NCBI GenBank assembly: GCA_025331125.1
Contig: JAOALB010000364.1
Span: 1 to 11,701 of the forward strand
DNA: 11,701 nt
Direction: 5' to 3'
Source: Mycogone perniciosa
Lineage: Eukaryota > Ascomycota > Sordariomycetes > Hypocreales > Hypocreaceae
Shown: piece by piece, positions 8,139-11,701 of the stretch
Numbering within the stretch: the first letter of the stretch is position 1
Layout: each line of letters begins with the position of its first letter
Translations under genes and position numbers: made by a program
Notes under the pieces: generated by a model
What the model was told of the DNA's origin: nothing
Databases searched by the model: none
Seen by the model: only the letters and a program-made list of their open reading frames with translations

Positions 8139-8150
8139 GAAAGGGGGGGG
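8139..8150 (+). other. Polypurine tract (plus-strand primer)
   Basis: GAAAGGGGGGGG, with eight consecutive G, lies three bases (TAC) before the 3' LTR. In LTR elements an RNase H-resistant purine run at this position primes plus-strand DNA. The TAC spacer implies that integrase removes three terminal bases at this end, against two (GT) between the U5 end and the primer site at the other. Confidence 0.85.
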
Positions 8151-8153
8151 TAC

Positions 8154-8315
8154 TGTCACGGCACCAAACCTGCCTTCTGATGACTCATCAGCATCACGTG
8201 CGTCCTCACGTGATGGCTTGGTCCTACTCCTCCGAACCACATCCTCGTAGCTTCTTGCCTTGTTCAAGGCACAACAAAGATATCACCTTGACCCGCTGTT
8301 CCGTGTGCCGTGATA
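8154..8315 (+). repeat. 3' long terminal repeat (162 bp)
   Basis: It is identical by eye to the 5' LTR at 1713-1874. It carries the same palindromic bZIP site (8178-8190) and paired E-boxes (8195-8200 and 8207-8212), and the same TG...TA ends. Polyadenylation of the element transcript should occur within it, after about 8266. The host relic resumes immediately after 8315. Confidence 0.95.
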
Positions 8316-9345
8316 GACAGCTTATGCGGCGCCTTGTACTCAATAGTGAATGCTGTAACACTTCGGCCTCCTAAAGTCTTGTATATACAGAATTAATCTG
8401 CCCGGTTCCCCTTTCCCCTTGCCTTACGATATTTCTTGCAAGCTGGCGTTTTAAGAGCTAAGGCTAAAGCCGTAGAAAGAGTATTACTTTAGCTGAGACT
8501 TATTTTCTTTATAGATTTAAAAATTAAATTAATAGGATTCCTAAGATTTATATAGCTTTTAAATATTATTATTCTTTCAAGGCCGACAGTATTTTATATT
8601 AATAGATCATTAAATGCCTCTTTTACTAGCCGCTTAACTGCATTTTCGATAGCATCCCTTTTAATATATTTTAATCTATCTTTACTGCTAATTAGATAAA
8701 GTAAGGATTTAATATATTGCAACTAATAAAGAGATAGGAAGAGGCGTTGGGATAAAAAAGAGGGGTTAATCGAGAGCTGGTTTTAGGTCTTTTTTTATAA
8801 GGTCGGAAACTCCTTGTAAGGAATAATTCATTTAAGGTATAGTCGGCCAGTCGGATTAGTCAGGGCGCCTTATATAGTTAAACTGCGTTTTATTACCACT
8901 TTAATAGCAATATCGATCGAGTGGCAAGCTTCGATATATTGGGGAAGGGTCTGAAGCTGCGATTGATTGGATAGTTCTTCAGCCTGTTTGCGTCGGCGCT
9001 GCTCCTTTAAGGTACGATGCTCCGCTTCCTCACACTTCCGTTACTCTTCCTCGCGCTTCTGTTGTTCCGCCGATGCACGGCGCTCTGCTTCCTCGCGCCT
9101 TTGTTGCTCTTCCTCGCGCTTCTGTTGCTCTTCCTCGCGCTTCTGTTGCTCTTCCTCGCGTTTCTGTTGTTCTGCCGATACACGACGCTCTGCTTCCTCG
9201 CGCTTCTATTGCTCCTCCCGGAGTAAGCGTTATAGCTCTTTAATATCGTCTATTCTAGATCGTTCACTTAGTGTAATAAATCCGAAAATAGTTGCTTTAG
9301 GCTTTATAAGGGCGAAGCTCTTTTATAGTTATCTAAAAAGAGCAT
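8316..9345 (-). pseudogene. RIP-degraded copy of a multicopy fungal coiled-coil protein, truncated by the LTR
   Basis: On the minus strand one frame runs from about 9345 to the LTR with no net indel. It begins with a coiled coil of KREEEQQ-type repeats (9222-9040). Recognisable blocks follow: TLPQYIEACHS (about 8975), KEFPTL, a block reading AIENAVKRLVKEAFND, then NRAD-stop-FCIY, VTAFTIEYKAPHKLS, the last ending at the LTR. These blocks are familiar from a large family of filamentous-fungal proteins whose intact members, as I recall, continue into a protein-kinase-like domain, missing here. About ten stops occur, for example TAG 9208-9206 and TAA 9043-9041 where sister repeats have CAG and CAA. 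All can be explained by C-to-T or G-to-A transitions. It is non-functional. The 5' limit is uncertain. Confidence 0.7.
9058..9205. repeat. Tandem 21-bp units and a duplicated 43-bp block in the pseudogene
   Basis: About three 21-bp units (9101-9163) encode KREEEQQ-type heptads on the minus strand. They lie between two copies of a 43-bp block, 9058-9100 and 9163-9205. The two blocks differ at four positions, all transitions, with the right copy carrying T or A in each case. This is a coding repeat of a coiled coil and not a satellite. Confidence 0.75.
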
Positions 9346-9661
9346 ACAGTATATATACATTTTGGTTTTTAGTGTTTACGACTAATGCCCCACTCAGTGT
9401 ATACGTGCTTATATCTTTGTACCGAAATAGCCATAAATAATTGAAATGACTTACTGGAATGACCGGGTTATATATATAGGAAATTAAATTGACAGGAAGA
9501 AAATATAAAAAGGAGTGCCATTTAGTAAAGGTGGAACTGCCCTATTTTGATCAATTTCGCTAAGTTACCTCGAAGTAAACTGAATTTCTAGTATAAGCTA
9601 GGAGCTGCTATGTATAGAAGGTTGATAAACTATTATTGCTGATGGCTAAGCTTCTAATATT
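9346..9661. other. AT-rich DNA without a supported gene
   Basis: TA-rich sequence with stops in every frame, continuing the decayed DNA upstream of the minus-strand pseudogene. No motif, RNA gene or clear repeat is seen. Frames of up to about 60 codons that enter this stretch are extensions of the neighbouring relic's shadow. Confidence 0.5.
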
Positions 9662-9883
9662 GAGAGGGATGTATATACTACTGTTAGATGCACGGGAGTG
9701 GCTATTGCAGCATAATGAGGTGATTGTATTGTTCGTTATGCTTGGTTGACTGTTCTGTTCTTCTCAGGAAGCTGAAGGGAGAGAAGCTTCCTGAGAAGAA
9801 CAGAACAGTCAACCAAGCATGATCAATAATACAATCACCCCATTATGCAATAGCCACTCCCGTGCATCCAACACATCCCTCTC
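9662..9883. repeat. Long imperfect palindrome (foldback element or hairpin locus)
   Basis: The left arm 9662-9773 and right arm 9785-9883 are reverse complements apart from a few substitutions and short gaps, separated by an 11-nt purine loop. The inner part is strongest: about 40 bp on each side of the loop, up to the TTGGTTGACTGTTCTG block, pair without a mismatch. The outer part has a gap of about 9 nt and a 2-nt gap. Both arms end in GAGAGGGATGT or its complement. No transposase lies inside. It may be a foldback/MITE-like element, or a transcribed hairpin that yields small RNAs. No target duplication was identified. Confidence 0.85.
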
Positions 9884-10337
9884 TAGGATAAAAATGGCCT
9901 GCTTATCTTTGAGAACGAATATGTATGATGTCGAGCTGGGGCACGTCAGTATATATCAAGTCCCGAAAGAAGGGCAGGAAAAGCCCATAGAGCCACGGGG
10001 ACTCACTATGTATGTACTCCTGAATTGAATTGAATTGACTAAGACGAAGCGCAAATTGCAATATGTAGGGTATGACGAGAAAGCGGCAGCCACTAGCCAA
10101 CCTCCGACCGCAGGATATTGTTTTCCCTCTCGGCGAAACAACCATCAAAGGCCTATGGTTCATAAACAGAAAATGCCTATTGTTGACTGTCAGGCTTTCA
10201 TTTGCCTGTTTTATGCGACGGACAAAATCCCAGCGGCTAAAAGTCGATAAATGAACAACATCCGTTTTTAGACCTTTAGAGCGAAGTGGACAAGTCTACG
10301 CTGGGAGAATCCTTGGCATTTATGTATCATTCAGTAA
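9884..10337. other. Intergenic DNA, no supported gene
   Basis: Composition is more balanced than in the relics, but the open frames on both strands (60-86 codons) overlap one another and show no recognisable motif. A small TGAAT triplication lies at about 10020-10038. I see no RNA gene or transposon end here. Confidence 0.45.
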
Positions 10338-10699
10338 TACAGTGTACATAGAGTGCGAAACAAGTATGTATGTATGTATGTACTTCGTATGTATCCGTTA
10401 TTTGCCTATTTAGAAACTCCCTAGGCACAGACCAGGTTGTTGCCTGCTGTAGTTACTACTGTAAAGCTGAAGTCTTGTCTTTTAATAAAGAGATTCGGGC
10501 GACTTTCGGCTATTTCTTGCCGTTCCCCTCTGTATGGCAACGGGCGAAATTATCATATAATATTAGGTACACAATAAGAAAGCACGGTTGGGCCGCATTT
10601 AATAAAGTATCTGCTACGGAAGTCAGAGGCATGGTCTGTGCCCAGAAACTTTCCATATAAATAAAGAAATTGCGGACACTTGTTTCGCATTCTACTGTA
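10338..10699. repeat. Decayed inverted-repeat element (MITE-like), about 360 bp
   Basis: Left arm 10338-10434 and right arm 10632-10699 share, in inverted orientation, TACAGT, TGCGAAACAAGT (10354-10365 against 10678-10689) and GGCACAGACCA (10424-10434 against 10632-10642). Between these blocks the match is gapped. The left arm carries a GTAT expansion absent from the right arm. Several ordered blocks argue against chance, but ends and target duplication are not defined. No coding capacity is convincing in the spacer. Confidence 0.5.
10364..10382. repeat. (GTAT)n microsatellite
   Basis: Nearly five tandem GTAT units, located in the left arm of the inverted repeat directly after TGCGAAACAAG. 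Confidence 0.95.
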
Positions 10700-11362
10700 G
10701 TCAATTTCATCAAGTCAGTATATACATAGACCGAAGGCCTGAACAATCCAATGGCTAATGTTCCTATGATTCGATCTGAAATGCGCAAGAGATGTCGAAC
10801 CAACAGATGCATCAGGATTCTGCTCACAGGTGGCATATGCCCCACCTCCGCACGCCAATGGCCTGTTCCAAAGATCGGAGCTGCTGCCAGAGACAAGGAC
10901 GCGCCTGATTGGTCTGCGGGTAGATCAAGCCTTTCCTGTTCTATTCTTCCTTGTCCTTCACATAGCTCCATAATATCGCATACTGTATGTACATATTATG
11001 TATGTATGTATGTATGTATGCAACCGATTCTTATGTACATACAAATAAAGAGTTATGTCATCGGTCAACATCAATTCCCTCCACCACTTCACGCACCGCA
11101 AATAGAGGAGCAGAAAGAATAGTACACAGCTATAAATGACGGCTGCTATTTGTAGTCAAGTCCTATGTGTCTTGTCGCAACGTATCCGGATTACATGATA
11201 TCTCACGTGTTGCCTTACGGGCTGCTTAATCTACAGCTTATTTCCCTGTATATATGTAAACAGGCGATTTCACCTCCTACTCCCTACGTACTACAGTACC
11301 CTCCCGCTCGTCTACTGATACATATGATCCTCCCAGATTCTCTCACTCTCCTCCGTGTTGCA
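10700..11362. other. Intergenic DNA downstream of the BCS1-like gene
   Basis: This stretch contains a TATG microsatellite and otherwise no recognised motif. Two overlapping open frames on opposite strands (about 123 and 153 codons, within 10510-11122) run through the inverted-repeat arm or the microsatellite and have low-complexity or unremarkable translations, so I do not call either. The 3' untranslated region of the minus-strand gene should occupy its right part. Confidence 0.45.
10997..11020. repeat. (TATG)6 microsatellite
   Basis: Six perfect tandem TATG units, the same motif family as the array at 10364-10382. Confidence 0.95.
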
Positions 11363-11701
11363 TCAGTCTTTGACGCAATGAAACAGGTCATTTATGGTAA
11401 ATTCACGATCCAGTCCACTTTCACTTGCCTCACTCGTTCCCCACGTCGGATTACTCAGCGGGACGCATCCTTCCCCCTCGCCTTCGACCCAGGCCAAGAC
11501 ACTGTCCACTGCTTCTCGAGGTGAGTTCCTGTGCTCGAGCAGGAATGCCAGGATCTGCGCCGGGCTGAACATCATTTCAGGCACTCGGTCAACAAAACTC
11601 CTTGCCAATTTCTCAATGACATGATTGTCATCTCGGCTAGTCCTTCCAGCTTCGACCTCGCTTGTTGTGGGCCTATAGATGAAGCGGAACAGCCTCTCTA
11701 A
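11363..11701 (-). CDS. BCS1-like AAA ATPase, C-terminal 112 residues (partial)
   Basis: The frame enters at the right edge of the window and ends at TGA 11365-11363. It begins LERLFRFIYRP and continues to FVDRVPEMMFSPAQILAFLL, then SPREAVDSVLAWVE. This pattern (a Phe-rich segment, then VPE-x-x-FSPAEI-like helix, FLL, and a helix with A-x-x-x-x-x-AWVE) is the C-terminal lid of fungal BCS1-type AAA proteins. The founding member is the inner mitochondrial membrane chaperone that inserts the Rieske protein into complex III. Walker motifs and the N-terminal membrane segment lie outside the window, so an active ATPase cannot be shown. Many ascomycetes have several such paralogues of unknown role, so BCS1 itself is not claimed. 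The tail after AWVE is acidic and unconserved. No intron is visible. Confidence 0.75.
   Translation of the reverse strand, partial: LERLFRFIYRPTTSEVEAGRTSRDDNHVIEKLARSFVDRVPEMMFSPAQILAFLLEHRNSPREAVDSVLAWVEGEGEGCVPLSNPTWGTSEASESGLDREFTINDLFHCVKD

Larger units (their letters stand above)
1713..8315 (+). mobile_element. Full-length Ty3/gypsy chromovirus LTR retrotransposon
   Basis: The element is 6603 bp: 5' LTR 1713-1874, primer-binding site 1877-1885, leader, gag 2135-3589, pol by -1 frameshift to 8076, polypurine tract 8139-8150, 3' LTR 8154-8315. The domain order protease, reverse transcriptase, RNase H, integrase, chromodomain is that of Metaviridae chromoviruses. The self-complementary primer site places it functionally near the Tf1/sushi-type elements. 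No stop or frameshift breaks either frame beyond the programmed one, catalytic residues are present, and the two LTRs read as identical, so insertion should be recent. Flanks are CTACT on the left and GACAG on the right, so there is no target-site duplication. The coding DNA keeps its CpA content and is not RIP-mutated, unlike its surroundings. Confidence 0.95.

Noticed and set aside
1706..8324. AGCT seen near both outer LTR edges as a possible target duplication
   Set aside because: It lies at different distances from the two LTR ends (1706-1709 and 8319-8322), and the immediately adjacent pentamers do not match.
9101..9163. CRISPR or satellite array
   Set aside because: The repeats have no spacers and are in-frame coding heptads of a coiled coil.
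8316..9345. The kinase-like domain expected after the PHKLS block
   Set aside because: Searched for by eye in all minus-strand frames of the left flank. Only a vague GRLDICP-like similarity near 1160 was found, too weak to call.
8967..9440. 157-codon plus-strand Ser/Arg/Cys-rich frame
   Set aside because: It is the antisense of the E/R/Q-rich coiled-coil repeats of the minus-strand pseudogene, which show family-specific blocks.
10510..10971. 153-codon minus-strand frame with an ATG
   Set aside because: It runs through the right arm of the inverted repeat, overlaps a plus-strand frame, and shows no recognisable domain. It could be real but cannot be supported.
10751..11122. 123-codon plus-strand frame
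   Set aside because: It includes a translated TATG microsatellite and has no motif; the opposite strand is equally open.

Overview
The window looks like part of a filamentous ascomycete (Pezizomycotina) genome. GC-balanced coding DNA sits inside AT-rich, TpA-rich non-coding DNA in which old reading frames are broken by stops that C-to-T or G-to-A transitions can explain, the pattern expected of repeat-induced point mutation (RIP). Only two host gene fragments are visible, one at each edge: a short unrecognised C-terminus (+, 2-112) and the C-terminal part of a BCS1-like AAA ATPase (-, 11701-11363).

The centre (1713-8315, 6603 bp) is a structurally complete Ty3/gypsy (Metaviridae) chromovirus retrotransposon. 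It has two 162-bp LTRs that I read as identical, a self-complementary primer-binding site, an AUG-free leader, gag (2135-3589), a pol frame lying -1 to gag, and a polypurine tract. Pol carries protease, reverse transcriptase, RNase H, an integrase with HHCC, D,D-35-E and GPY/F motifs, and a chromodomain. The gag-pol junction carries a textbook -1 frameshift cassette: slippery heptamer GGGAAAA at 3577-3583, a 5-nt spacer, and a strong hairpin at 3589-3616 that starts on the last base of the gag stop codon. No frame is broken, so the copy looks recent and possibly competent.

Flanks: 113-1712 is AT-rich and holds a possible minus-strand coding remnant (491-838) and a plus-strand, gag-like, RIP-style relic (about 881-1712). 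To the right, 8316-9345 is a minus-strand pseudogene of a multicopy fungal protein family (E/R/Q-rich coiled coil, then a conserved globular region). It keeps one frame for about 1 kb but carries roughly ten transition-type stops, and it is cut off exactly at the 3' LTR. No target-site duplication flanks the element and the relics on its two sides do not match, so the locus may be a recombinant.

Further right, 9662-9883 is a long hairpin (arms 112 and 99 bp, 11-nt loop). A second, weaker inverted repeat spans 10338-10699 with a GTAT microsatellite in one arm, and another TATG microsatellite lies at 10997-11020. Apart from these the stretch up to the BCS1-like gene has no gene I can support. 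Family names come from motif recognition by eye; no database search was possible.
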